From GCA-2683135 sp964507445 (GTDB lineage: Bacteria > Planctomycetota > GCA-002687715): a stretch of DNA of 64,000 nucleotides. The stretch spans positions 62,001 to 126,000 of the forward strand of contig CAZDQF010000010.1 in assembly GCA_964507445.1 (NCBI GenBank), given 5' to 3'. Within the stretch, counting starts at the first letter, position 1. Every line of letters begins with the position of its first letter. Of the stretch, positions 8,162-16,309 are shown piece by piece. Both the position numbers and the translations under genes were made by a program. The notes beneath the pieces were generated by a model. That model had not been told where the DNA came from and did no database searches. It saw only the letters and a program-made list of their open reading frames with translations.

Positions 8162-9315
8162 ACACCACCTTCCAGAAGTTCGGTGAGGAGAGAGACGGCA
8201 GCAGCACGGTCCGACCCCATGATGTCACGAGCCGCCTCAAGACAGCGTACCTGCCGGGCCGTGAAAGGACACGGCAGGTCCCTGTCCGCGGGTCCCCGGA
8301 ACGGCGAACGGAAGAGGATGGCCCGCTCCAGCGCGGCGACGCCCGCGCCCTCTCGGGCGGACACCGGGAGCACGCTCAGCCCGGTCTCCCGGGCGGCTGA
8401 CTCCGTCGCCCCGTCATGGCCCAGGTCCATCTTGTTGAGGGCGATCAGGGGACGTTGACGGAGCGCCGTCGCGCGCCACCCAGGGTCCTCCGGCGACGGG
8501 GCGCTGCCGTCGAGCACCATGACCACGACGCTGGATTCGGCCAACGCCGACGTGGTCCTGTCGACCCCCAGCTTCTCGACGGGGTCCTCTGTCGCTCTCA
8601 GCCCGGCAGAGTCCAGCATTCGAAACGGGTACCCGCACAAGCTCACGTCCTCCGCCACCAGGTCCCGGGTCGTCCCGGGCGTGTCGGAGACGATGCACCG
8701 CTCAGAGCCGGCGAGCCGGTTGGCCAGGGTGGACTTCCCCGCGTTGGGGGGCCCGGCGAGCAACACCGTCGGCGGGTCTCCGAAGGCGACGCCGTAAGGA
8801 GCACGGTTCAACAACAAGCGGAGGCGCCGCTGCGCGGACCTCACGTCGCCCCCGGTGGAGAGGCCTGCCCTCAGGGAGCGCACCTCCGACAGGAGAGCGC
8901 CGGAGTCGGCGGCCGCATGAAACAGCAGGGCCTCCGTGGTCCTGGCCCGGGCCATGCCGGCCCGGGCTTCCCGCCGCAGGGTGGCGCCATCGCCGACGAG
9001 GGAGACCAGCGCCTCCGGATCGACCAACCGCACCCCGTGGCGGCCGAGCAACGCCACCACCGCAGCGCGGGTCCCCTCCCCGCCGTGGGTGGAGATCTCG
9101 ACCCGCGACGCGCCGTCGCACACCACCACCACCTCGTCCACCAGACGATCCGCGTCGACCAGTCGGCCGTACTGCAACGAGGAGGACGAATGGCCCGTGG
9201 GCCGGAACACGTCGCCGAGCAGACGCGGGACGTCCTCACCGCGCACCTGAAAGACGTGCAGGCCGCCTTCTCCCGGAGCCGTGAGGCAACCTCCGATCAA
9301 CGGTCCCACGTCCAT
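8158..9315 (-). CDS. MnmE/TrmE-family GTPase paralog lacking the C-terminal catalytic Cys motif
   Basis: A 385-residue protein with MnmE architecture: an N-terminal domain resembling the tetrahydrofolate-binding domain, helical segment, G domain, C-terminal helices. The G motifs are intact: GPPNAGKST (188-196), DTPGTTRD (211-218), DSAG (235-238), NKMD (294-297). However, it is about 60 residues shorter than MnmE, ends LLEGGV instead of the CIGK motif whose Cys is essential for tRNA wobble-uridine modification, and the folate-region motif GEFT.RA..NG.LDL.QAEA is degraded. It is unlikely to be the tRNA-modifying enzyme, and the canonical MnmE is at 35924-37246. It sits between coaX (4-nt gap) and pyrB (overlapping), suggesting one operon. 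No function can be assigned beyond a regulatory-type GTPase. Confidence 0.8.
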   Translation of the reverse strand: MDVGPLIGGCLTAPGEGGLHVFQVRGEDVPRLLGDVFRPTGHSSSSLQYGRLVDADRLVDEVVVVCDGASRVEISTHGGEGTRAAVVALLGRHGVRLVDPEALVSLVGDGATLRREARAGMARARTTEALLFHAAADSGALLSEVRSLRAGLSTGGDVRSAQRRLRLLLNRAPYGVAFGDPPTVLLAGPPNAGKSTLANRLAGSERCIVSDTPGTTRDLVAEDVSLCGYPFRMLDSAGLRATEDPVEKLGVDRTTSALAESSVVVMVLDGSAPSPEDPGWRATALRQRPLIALNKMDLGHDGATESAARETGLSVLPVSAREGAGVAALERAILFRSPFRGPADRDLPCPFTARQVRCLEAARDIMGSDRAAAVSLLTELLEGGV

Positions 9316-9319
9316 GAGC

Positions 9320-10039
9320 TTACGACCCCGGAGCCGCGGCGATGCCTCGCAAGAGCAGGTGCGGGTCCACTTCGTGATCGTCTTCTAACAGTCGCGAGAC
9401 CAGCGCCCCGCCCCCGCCTGTGACCACGATCCTGGCCTCCGCTCCGGCCACAACGCGAGCCTGCCGCACCAGGTCGGTGACGACGCCGCGCACCGCCGCG
9501 GTCACGCCGACCCGGAGGCTGTCCGTCGTGTTCTTGCCTGGCCAACGAGCCTCCAGGTCGGGCTCCGCTGCCGTCAACGCGGGGGCCGCGCCGCGCAGCC
9601 CGCTGGCCATTGCGACAGGACCGGGAGCGATGGCGCCGCCGCGGAAGACGCCGCCTTCGTCGATCCAGTCCACGGTCAGGGCCGTCCCCATGTCGACCAC
9701 CACGGCTCCTGCGGGATGCCGCGTCCAAGCGGCCCACGCTGCCACCACACGATCGGGGCCGAGGGAATCGGGGGTCTCGTAGTCGAGCTTCGCTGGAAGG
9801 GGGAGGTCCTCGCCGATCACCTCCGCCCCGAGTTCAGTCGCCGCCGTCGCTGTGGCGGCGGCCACCACGGAGCAGATGCGCCTCCGCCCATCGGGGAGAG
9901 CAGGCAAGCGGACCCGCCCCTCCGTCCACGCGCTGGTGTCGAACTCCATGAGCTCGTCCACCGACTCCCCCTGCACCCGCGCGATCTTGGTCTTGCTGTT
10001 GCCGATGTCGACGGCGACGACCGCGCGGGTCCCGGTCAC
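9320..10039 (-). CDS. coaX: Type III pantothenate kinase
   Basis: ATP-dependent phosphorylation of pantothenate, the first step of coenzyme A synthesis. It belongs to the ASKHA fold. The N-terminal phosphate-binding motif VDIGNSKTKIA, the substrate motif SLGPDRV, the catalytic VVDMGTALTVD, GGAIAPG, NTTDSLRVG and the C-terminal VTGGGG follow the CoaX order. Length (239 aa) is a little below the usual 250-260. The start is GTG and overlaps the stop of the upstream PDZ protein by 4 nt (GTGA). Type III kinases are not inhibited by CoA feedback. It lies in a chain of tightly spaced genes (PDZ protein-coaX-MnmE-like-pyrB) that mixes CoA, pyrimidine and envelope functions. Confidence 0.93.
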   Translation of the reverse strand: MTGTRAVVAVDIGNSKTKIARVQGESVDELMEFDTSAWTEGRVRLPALPDGRRRICSVVAAATATAATELGAEVIGEDLPLPAKLDYETPDSLGPDRVVAAWAAWTRHPAGAVVVDMGTALTVDWIDEGGVFRGGAIAPGPVAMASGLRGAAPALTAAEPDLEARWPGKNTTDSLRVGVTAAVRGVVTDLVRQARVVAGAEARIVVTGGGGALVSRLLEDDHEVDPHLLLRGIAAAPGS

Positions 10040-11148
10040 TGTCCCGCGTTCTGCGGCCGATTCACGGTCCGCGACACGCGGCGTCCGCCGCGCCAGAACG
10101 TCACCGTGTACTTGGGCAGGTTGGGGTTGGCCCTGACGTAACGGACGATCTCCGACTTGGACGACACGGGGGTCCCGTTGATGGACTCGATGACGTCCCC
10201 CGCTCGCGCGCCGCCCTTTGCCAGGGCGCCGTTGGGCGGGATGTGGGCGACCTTGATGGCCTTCTGCCCTCCGGGCAGTCGTTCAGTGCTCCAGCGCACG
10301 CCCTCGAGCACCTTCTCGCCGTCCCGTTCGAACGCCCGCACCCCCATCTCCGTCACCTGGATTTCATGAGGCTTGCTCTGGCTCCAGGTCACCCAGGTCC
10401 CGGGGTCGGAGCTGATGGGCCCCTTCGGCGTCGCCGCCACGGGGGCCTTGGACCCACCCGGGGTTCCGGTCACCTTGACGGGCACCACCTTCTCGCCGTA
10501 ATCGAACATGGCCTCGTAGTGGAGGACCTGCCCGTCCTTCTCGAAGGGGCGCACGCCGTTCACCACCGCCACCTCGTGCTCGCTGAACTCGATGGCGTCG
10601 CCGACGGACGCGCTGTACACCGTGCGGTTCGAGCCGCCGGAAGAGGCGGGCGCGGCGCGCGTATTCGGAGTACCCGGTCGCCGAACGGCCGGGCGACCGC
10701 CGGGTCGGGAGCCGACTTCCCGTCTCGTCGCGGCGGGGGAGGCCGCGCCCGCGAGCGGCGCTTCTCCCAGTCGCTGATAGAGGACGAAGCCGGGGACGCC
10801 GACCCGAGCCCCGTGCATCTCCGCCCCGACCACCACCAGGAGGGTGTCCAGGGGGCGATAGGTCTTCGCCCGCGGCTTGACCTCGACCGGCTTGTCGGGC
10901 TTGGCCTGCGGCGGCAGGCGACCGTCAAACAGGAACCCCCGCACCTGAGACAGGTCCGCCTTCTTGCGCGGCTCCGCCCGCTCCGGCTTGACGTCCTCGA
11001 GGGCTGCCAGGACCCGCTGCTTGAAGCCCACATGCTCCGAAGCCCGGGTCGCCTTCTGCCCCATGCCCATGTAGACCACTCCGCCGACGCCCAGGAACAG
11101 GCACACGTCCAGGAGCACGAGCAGGGATCGGATAGTCGAGATTCTCAT
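10036..11148 (-). CDS. GspC-like inner-membrane PDZ protein with duplicated module
   Basis: A 370-residue bitopic protein: a short cytoplasmic N-terminus, one transmembrane segment (8-29), a periplasmic domain with hydrophobic strands (about 66-135, resembling the homology region of GspC/PilP), a Pro/Arg-rich linker (136-175), and a C-terminal PDZ domain (about 295-360) with AGDVIESINGTPV. This order matches type II secretion GspC, which links the inner-membrane platform to the secretin. Between linker and PDZ lie two related modules, one with GVRPFEKDG (198-206) ending VPVKV and one with GVRAFERDG (269-277) ending AIKV. Neighbours are a PilU-like ATPase and coaX. It probably works with the pilus or secretion machine encoded nearby, but could be a stand-alone PDZ protein. 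Confidence 0.7.
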   Translation of the reverse strand: MRISTIRSLLVLLDVCLFLGVGGVVYMGMGQKATRASEHVGFKQRVLAALEDVKPERAEPRKKADLSQVRGFLFDGRLPPQAKPDKPVEVKPRAKTYRPLDTLLVVVGAEMHGARVGVPGFVLYQRLGEAPLAGAASPAATRREVGSRPGGRPAVRRPGTPNTRAAPASSGGSNRTVYSASVGDAIEFSEHEVAVVNGVRPFEKDGQVLHYEAMFDYGEKVVPVKVTGTPGGSKAPVAATPKGPISSDPGTWVTWSQSKPHEIQVTEMGVRAFERDGEKVLEGVRWSTERLPGGQKAIKVAHIPPNGALAKGGARAGDVIESINGTPVSSKSEIVRYVRANPNLPKYTVTFWRGGRRVSRTVNRPQNAGQ

Positions 11149-11253
11149 AGGTGGTCCCTGGCGCGCATCTTAGGGACCTCCAGGACCGGCTTCAACCGGC
11201 CGGAGGGCGACGCGACGGAGGTTGAGACGGCGCCGACCTGCCCGGGATTCCCC

Positions 11254-12408
11254 TCAAACACCGCGGGAAGGCGTGAAAGGAGCCCCCGTGGCCACCATGC
11301 GGTGGTCCCCACCGCGGACGATGCCCCGCAGGGCCAGCTTGAGGTCATCCGGACTGTCGGACGCGGCGCAAGCGTCCTCCAGGGTCACCAGGCCCTCCTC
11401 GTGCAGCCCCTTCAAGGACATGTTGAAGGTCTGGGTTCCGTAGTACTCGCAGCCGTCCTCGAGGGCCGCCTGGAGTTCGTGGGTGTGGCCCTGCCGCAGG
11501 ATCTCGCGGATACGAGGGCTGGCGATCAGCAGCTCCACTGCGGGCACCATGCGACCGGTCTGGACGCACGGGATGAGCCGCTGGCTGGCCACCCCCTCCA
11601 GCACCATGGAGAGCTGCAGCCGCACCAGGTCGTGCTGATGCGGCGGGAAGAAGGTCATGATGCGCTCCACCGTCTGCACCGCGTTCACCGTGTGCAGGGT
11701 GGTGATCACCAGGTGGCCGGTCTCGGCGGCGGCGATGGCGGCCTCCATGGTGGAGGTGTCCCGGATCTCACCGATCATGATGACGTCCGGCGCCTCACGC
11801 ATGGCGTTGCGCAGCCCGGAGACCCAGGACGAGGTGTCGACCCCCACCTCACGCTGGTTGATGATGGAGAGGTTGTCCGTGAAGCGGTACTCGATGGGGT
11901 CTTCCAGGGTCAGGACGTGCTTGTTGCGCGTGTTGTTGATGGCCTGCACCACCGCCGCCAGGGACGTGGACTTGCCCGACCCGGTGATCCCCGTGACGAA
12001 CACCAGGCCTCTCTCGAGGTTGGCGAATCCGGAGAACTGCCGATCCGGTAGGTGGAGCTCGGCGAACGACGGCACCACGTCCTTGATCTGCCGCATCACC
12101 ACGGAGATCTCGCCGCACTGACGGAAGGCGTTGACGCGGAAGCGCCCCCACCTGGGATGCTCGTAGGCGAAGTCCGCCTCCCCGACTTCGTCGAAGCGCC
12201 TCAGGGCGTCGGTGTAGGTGATCCGCTCCAGGGCGGATCGCATCTCCTCCGCCGCCAGCGTGTCTTCGGAGAGGAACATGACGCGGCCGGCCTGCTTCAT
12301 GGCAGGCTGGGAACCGGTCTTCAGGATGAGATCCGAGGCTTCCGCCTCGACGGCGCTTGCGAGGACGCGATCGATATCGAGCATGACTTCTAAGTCATGT
12401 ATCGGCAT
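11254..12408 (-). CDS. PilU/PilT-like type IV pilus ATPase
   Basis: A 384-residue secretion ATPase of the PilT/PilU branch that powers pilus retraction. Walker A is GITGSGKST (140-148). The Asp box (LTLEDPIEYRF), Walker B region (PDVIMIGEIRD) and His box (TLHTVNAVQTVERI) follow. The stretch IGEIRDTSTMEAAI, the FFP segment and the ending ASQRLIP are closer to PilU than PilT, so it is likely the accessory retraction ATPase, with true PilT at 1-199. A further tail (about 345-384) has no known motif. Two starts are possible: 12408 and the ATG at 12384. The latter is inside an 18-bp near-palindrome, and neither has a strong ribosome site. Confidence 0.85.
   Translation of the reverse strand: MPIHDLEVMLDIDRVLASAVEAEASDLILKTGSQPAMKQAGRVMFLSEDTLAAEEMRSALERITYTDALRRFDEVGEADFAYEHPRWGRFRVNAFRQCGEISVVMRQIKDVVPSFAELHLPDRQFSGFANLERGLVFVTGITGSGKSTSLAAVVQAINNTRNKHVLTLEDPIEYRFTDNLSIINQREVGVDTSSWVSGLRNAMREAPDVIMIGEIRDTSTMEAAIAAAETGHLVITTLHTVNAVQTVERIMTFFPPHQHDLVRLQLSMVLEGVASQRLIPCVQTGRMVPAVELLIASPRIREILRQGHTHELQAALEDGCEYYGTQTFNMSLKGLHEEGLVTLEDACAASDSPDDLKLALRGIVRGGDHRMVATGAPFTPSRGV
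12382..12399. promoter_or_regulatory. 18-bp near-perfect palindrome at the start of the PilU-like gene
   Basis: CATGACTTCTAAGTCATG has 8-bp arms (12382-12389 and 12392-12399) around CT. It is A+T-richer than its surroundings and overlaps the second possible start codon. It could be an operator or an mRNA hairpin occluding initiation. Confidence 0.35.
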
Positions 12409-12469
12409 CCCGAGCAGGCGCGAAAAGGAGCGTTGCGAGCGAGCTTAGGCGGCCGACCGGTGGTCCCGG

Positions 12470-13465
12470 TCAGTCCTGCTGCAGGTGACGCCAGCAGTCC
12501 TCCAGCAGGCGATCCAGGTTGAGCCCGGTGACGCCGCTGATGGGGTACCCGGAGACCCCCAGCCGGGCGTTCAACTCCGCCGCTCGAGCTTCCGCGTCCG
12601 GCACCAGATCCGCCTTGCTGTAGACCGTGACCCTCGGCTTCTCGTCCACCCCGTGCCCGAAGGACCGGATCTCACCCAGGATGGTGGCGAAGTCCTGCTC
12701 CGTCCCCTCGGGACCGGCCATGGGCGCCAGATCCACCAGGTGAACCAGCACGCGGGTGCGCTCCACGTGACGCAGGAACTTCTGCCCCAGTCCCTGGCCC
12801 AGGTGCGCCCCCTCGATGAGCCCCGGGATGTCCATCATGACCATGCGCCGGAACGACGAGAGCTCGACGATCCCGGGGTGGGGCTCCAGGGTGGTGAACG
12901 GGTAATCGGCGATCCGGGGAGCGGCGGCCGAGACCCGGGAGACCAGGGTCGACTTGCCGGCGTTGGGCAAACCCAGCAGCCCCACGTCGGCGATCAGCTT
13001 CAGCTCCAATCGGAGGGTGCGCTCCTCCCCCGGCAAGCCCTTCTCGAAGCGGCGCGGGATCTGGTTGGTGGCGGACTTGAAGCGTGAGTTCCCTCTCCCG
13101 CCCTTGCCGCCCCGGGCGACGATGGCCTCCGCTCCGTCGTCGTCCAGGTCCTTCAAGACCACGCCGGTGTCGAAGTCCTTGACGATGGTGCCCACGGGCA
13201 CCGGGACGCGGGCGTCCTCCCCCCGCGCGCCCTGCTTGTTGTTGCCGGAACCGGGGACCCCGGAGCGGGCGCGGACGTGAGGGTTGCGCGCCAGGGTCAG
13301 CAGCGTGTTCTCCGAGTCATCGGCCACCAGCACCACGTGCCCGCCGCGCCCGCCGTCGCCGCCGTCCGGCCCCCCCTTCGGGAGGAACTTCTCGCGCCTG
13401 AAAGAAAGGCAGCCGGGGCCACCGTCCCCGGCTTTCACATAGATCTTGGTCTCGTCGCGGAACAT
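12470..13465 (-). CDS. obgE: Obg/CgtA-family ribosome-associated GTPase
   Basis: Large-subunit assembly and stress GTPase. The Gly-rich Obg fold occupies about 1-155: MFRDETKIYVKAGDGG, then the GGPDGGDGGRGG and GKGGRGN glycine runs. The G domain has GLPNAGKST, DYPFTTLEP and DIPGLIEGA. G4 reads SKAD instead of NKxD. At 331 residues it lacks the OCT C-terminal extension, as many Obg proteins do. I take the ATG at 13465 because it gives the conserved MF.DE start; a GTG two codons upstream is possible. It follows rpmA by 40 nt in the conserved rplU-rpmA-obg order. Confidence 0.95.
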   Translation of the reverse strand: MFRDETKIYVKAGDGGPGCLSFRREKFLPKGGPDGGDGGRGGHVVLVADDSENTLLTLARNPHVRARSGVPGSGNNKQGARGEDARVPVPVGTIVKDFDTGVVLKDLDDDGAEAIVARGGKGGRGNSRFKSATNQIPRRFEKGLPGEERTLRLELKLIADVGLLGLPNAGKSTLVSRVSAAAPRIADYPFTTLEPHPGIVELSSFRRMVMMDIPGLIEGAHLGQGLGQKFLRHVERTRVLVHLVDLAPMAGPEGTEQDFATILGEIRSFGHGVDEKPRVTVYSKADLVPDAEARAAELNARLGVSGYPISGVTGLNLDRLLEDCWRHLQQD

Positions 13466-13505
13466 GGCCACGCCGAGGCGAGTCTCGCCCCGACGTCCGC
13501 TCTGG

Positions 13506-13757
13506 TCAGTTGGATTCCGCGGGGACGATGTTGACCCGACGGCGGGTCCCGAACTCGACCTTGCCGTCGACCAGGGCGAAGAGGGTGAAGTCCCGCCCCA
13601 TGCCGACGTTCTTGCCGGGATGGAACTTGGTGCCGCACTGGCGCACGATGATGCTGCCGGCGCTCACGGCCTCGCCGCCGTACCGCTTGACGCCACGATA
13701 CTTGGGGTTGCTGTCACGACCGTTCCTGGTCGCGCCCTGACCTTTCTTATGTGCCAT
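13506..13757 (-). CDS. rpmA: 50S ribosomal protein L27
   Basis: An 83-residue L27. It starts MAHKKGQGATRNGRDSNPK without the cleavable N-terminal extension seen in Firmicutes, so the first residues should reach the peptidyl transferase centre directly. The core motifs KRYGGEAV.AG.IIVRQ.GT.FHPG.NVG.G.D are all present. It follows rplU by 14 nt and precedes obgE in a conserved ribosomal operon. Length and sequence are typical. Confidence 0.98.
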   Translation of the reverse strand: MAHKKGQGATRNGRDSNPKYRGVKRYGGEAVSAGSIIVRQCGTKFHPGKNVGMGRDFTLFALVDGKVEFGTRRRVNIVPAESN

Positions 13758-13771
13758 GGATGTCGCTCCGA

Positions 13772-14086
13772 TCAGCCGGAGATGGCGGTGATCTCAATCT
13801 CGGTGTAGCGCTGGCGATGCCCCCAGCGACGGTGCTTGCCCTTACGGCGCTTGAAGGTGTGGCCCTCGATCTTGGTGCCCTTCACCTCCGAACGGGTGAC
13901 CCGGGCTTCGACGGAGACGCCGTCCACATACGGGGTGCCGACCCTGGCCTCGCCTTCGCCGCCCACGAGGCAGACGCTGTCGAAGGTGATGGTGGCTCCG
14001 TCCTCGACCTCCCGGACTTCAACACGAAGCCTGGCGCCGGTTTCCGCACGATATTGGTGTCCGCCGTCCTGGAAGATGGCATACAT
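13772..14086 (-). CDS. rplU: 50S ribosomal protein L21
   Basis: A 104-residue L21 that binds 23S rRNA. It starts MYAIFQDGGHQYR; the C-terminal basic block HTFKRRKGKHRRWGHRQ is the family signature. It is first in rplU-rpmA-obgE, with a predicted promoter at 14129-14156 and a GAGG ribosome site. It lies downstream of rng, a common order. Confidence 0.98.
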   Translation of the reverse strand: MYAIFQDGGHQYRAETGARLRVEVREVEDGATITFDSVCLVGGEGEARVGTPYVDGVSVEARVTRSEVKGTKIEGHTFKRRKGKHRRWGHRQRYTEIEITAISG

Positions 14087-14128
14087 GGGATCGATCCTCT
14101 TGCGCTCGCCCCACTTGGAGCGGAGAGC

Positions 14129-14156
14129 ACGTTAGCAGACCCGGGCCACGCTTCAA
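14129..14156 (-). promoter_or_regulatory. Predicted promoter of the rplU-rpmA-obgE operon
   Basis: On the minus strand TTGAAG (14156-14151) and TAACGT (14134-14129) are 16 nt apart, with TGC before the -10 (extended -10). The expected start is near 14122, giving a 35-nt leader. It lies between the rng stop and rplU. Confidence 0.5.
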
Positions 14157-14222
14157 CGGTCCCCCGACCTCAGCCACCGACGCCACCGACCGGCCCAAAG
14201 GCATGGGAGACAACAGCTTGGG

Positions 14223-15737
14223 TCACTTGAGGCGCTGTACCTCGTAGTCCTCGGTCCCCAGTTCGTGATCGCCCACGATGAGGACCGGCTTCTCGTAGTG
14301 CTCCTCGAGGTGCTTCACCTTGTCCCCCTTGTTCCGCCGCAGGAAATCCGCGACCCGGACGTTGGCCCGGACCCGGACCCGGCGGGCCTTGTTGCGGAAC
14401 AGGACCTCGGTGACCTCCCGGAGGATCTTCAGGCCGACGCTGTCCACCGTACGCACGAAGCCGGAGCCCTTGCAGTGGGGACACGGCAGGGCGTTGGAAC
14501 GATGCAGGCTGGGGCGCACGCGCTGCCGGGTCATCTCCAACATGCCGAAGGGAGAGATCTTGGCCAGCTTCATGCGCTCCTTGTGGTCACCGAGCGCCTC
14601 CCGCAGGCAGGTCTCCACGGCCCGCTTGTGGGCCTCGCTCTGCATATCGATGAGGTCGTTGATGATGACGCCGCCGAGGTCTCGGAGTCTCAGCTGGCGT
14701 GCGATCTCCGTCACCGCCTCCATGTTGGTGCGGAACGCGGTCTCCTCCAGGTCGTCCTCCTCACGGTTCTTGCCGGAGTTGACGTCGATGGCCACCAGGG
14801 CCTCGGTCTGGTCGATGACCAGGGAGCCGCCGCTCTTCATGTTGACCTTGCGGCTATAGATGCGGTCGATCTGCTCCTCCAGGCCCACGGCGTAGAACAG
14901 CGGCCGGTCTCCGTCGTAGAGGGTGATGCGTCCCTGCTGCTCCACCATGACCGCCTTGAGGAAATCCACCGCCTTCCGGTAGACCCCTTCGTTGTCGATG
15001 ATGACCTCGTCCACGTCCGGCGTGAAGGTGTCCCGGATGGTGCGCACCACCAGGTCCGACTCCTGGTAGACGAGGGACGGCGAGCGGTCGCTCCGGACCC
15101 GCTTGGCGATGGTGTTCCACAGCTTCAGCAGGTACAGCAGGTCCTTCTCCAGTTCCTGCTTGTCCCGTCCGATCCCGGCGGTCCGGATGATGTACCCCAT
15201 CCCCAGCGGGGGATCGATCTCCTCCAGGACCTTCTTGAGGCGCTGGCGCTCCTGCCGATTCTCGATCTTCTTGGACACGCCGGAGCGGGACAGGGACGGC
15301 ATCAGCACCAGGTAACGGCCCGGGATGCTCAGGTAGGTGGTCAGCGTCGGCCCCTTCTTGCCGATGCCGTCCTTGGTGATCTGGACCAGCACCTCCTGGC
15401 CCTTCATCACGTACTCCTGGATGTTCCGCTTCTCGCGCTTGCTGATGCGCTCCTGCGGCACGTCCGTGTTGTTCTGCCGGTACAGGGGCAGGATGTCGGA
15501 GGCGTGGAGGAACCCGTTGCGCTCACCTCCGAAGTCGACGAACGCCGCCCCGATGGACGGCTCCACGTTGGTCACCACGCCCTTGTAGATGTTGCCGAGG
15601 TGCGTGGTGGCGGAGGTCCGTTCGATGTAGACCTCTTCGAGCACCCCCTCGGTGGTGATGCCGATGCGCACCTCCTCCGGGTCATCCGCGTTGATGAAGA
15701 TGCGCTTGCCCGTCTTGACGGTATCGAGTCCGACCAT
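14223..15737 (-). CDS. rng: Ribonuclease E/G family endoribonuclease
   Basis: Single-strand-specific endonuclease for mRNA decay and rRNA/tRNA processing. The 504-residue length fits RNase G (no long RNase E scaffold tail). An S1 RNA-binding domain lies at about 40-120 (GNIYKGVVTNVEPSIGAAFVDFG). The catalytic Mg-binding DVNSG motif follows (around residue 325), then the Zn-link CPHC (around 418). Both metal sites are intact. The ATG at 15737 has GGGAGGGGG immediately upstream. The long upstream region with two hairpins suggests post-transcriptional control. rng before rplU-rpmA is a widespread order. Confidence 0.95.
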   Translation of the reverse strand: MVGLDTVKTGKRIFINADDPEEVRIGITTEGVLEEVYIERTSATTHLGNIYKGVVTNVEPSIGAAFVDFGGERNGFLHASDILPLYRQNNTDVPQERISKREKRNIQEYVMKGQEVLVQITKDGIGKKGPTLTTYLSIPGRYLVLMPSLSRSGVSKKIENRQERQRLKKVLEEIDPPLGMGYIIRTAGIGRDKQELEKDLLYLLKLWNTIAKRVRSDRSPSLVYQESDLVVRTIRDTFTPDVDEVIIDNEGVYRKAVDFLKAVMVEQQGRITLYDGDRPLFYAVGLEEQIDRIYSRKVNMKSGGSLVIDQTEALVAIDVNSGKNREEDDLEETAFRTNMEAVTEIARQLRLRDLGGVIINDLIDMQSEAHKRAVETCLREALGDHKERMKLAKISPFGMLEMTRQRVRPSLHRSNALPCPHCKGSGFVRTVDSVGLKILREVTEVLFRNKARRVRVRANVRVADFLRRNKGDKVKHLEEHYEKPVLIVGDHELGTEDYEVQRLK

Positions 15738-15865
15738 GGACCCCCTCCCGCTCTGGACGGGGTCTCCGACATCGACACGAAGGCAGGATCAGGAACCGAG
15801 GGCGTACGCTCCCCGAAGCCGGGGATGAACTCGCGTGTTACTGCACGAAAGGTCCATGTACCGAG

Positions 15866-15912
15866 GCCGGGAACTCTCCCGGCTCCTCCTCAGGCCGCCC
15901 TGCCAGGGCGGC
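15866..15912 (-). promoter_or_regulatory. Two adjacent stem-loops in the rng upstream region
   Basis: Stem 1: GCCGGGA (15866-15872) with TCCCGGC (15877-15883), loop ACTC. Stem 2: GCCGCCCTG (15894-15902) with CAGGGCGGC (15904-15912), a 19-nt near-palindrome. They lie 130-175 nt upstream of the rng start and may form a structured leader. Confidence 0.35.
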
Positions 15913-16264
15913 GTCCTGTTCCTACCATCGCCCCGATGGTCCTGGCTGCCAGGTCGTGGGGCACGGGCAACGGGAGTCCAACCGGGGCACTGCTCAACGT
16001 GGACGGGTGTGACCGCTCGTCCACGGGCGAGGCACAAAGGCTACCCCCGGCATTCTCGACCGTTGCTCGGGCCGCCAGCGCGACACGAGCAGCTCCGGAG
16101 ACCTGTCCGGAACGTCTTGACTGTCTACTCTGAAGCCGCCGCGCCTGGAACCGCGTCCCCGGTCACGGCAGCCGTTGATCTTCCATGGCGCCCCCGCTCT
16201 CGAGGACGCTCTCCCTGCCCTATAGATACTCGGACAGGACCAAACCGGCAAGCGAACCGCCGGA

Positions 16265-16304
16265 GGCGCCCCCCAGGGGGCGCCAGGCCGGCTTCGCACC
16301 GGCC
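16265..16304 (-). terminator. Tandem hairpins just after pilQ
   Basis: GGCCGG (16286-16291) pairs with CCGGCC (16299-16304), and GGCGCCCCC (16265-16273) pairs with GGGGGCGCC (16276-16284). They begin 6 nt after the pilQ stop. There is no U-tract, so this may be a Rho-independent-like terminator or a 3' stabiliser. Confidence 0.45.
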
Positions 16305-16309
16305 CGAAG

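Larger units (their letters stand above)
15738..16309. other. 572-nt region between pilQ and rng
   Basis: It contains the two hairpins after pilQ and two stem-loops upstream of rng, listed separately. Short frames on either strand (for example 15789-16037 and 15994-16344) have no signal peptide, ribosome site or family likeness, so I do not call them. It is probably the pilQ 3' end plus the rng promoter and leader. Confidence 0.5.

Noticed and set aside
14265..16133. 622-codon plus-strand frame opposite rng
   Set aside because: Mirror of the rng reading frame; Leu/Asp/His-rich low-complexity sequence without a ribosome site.
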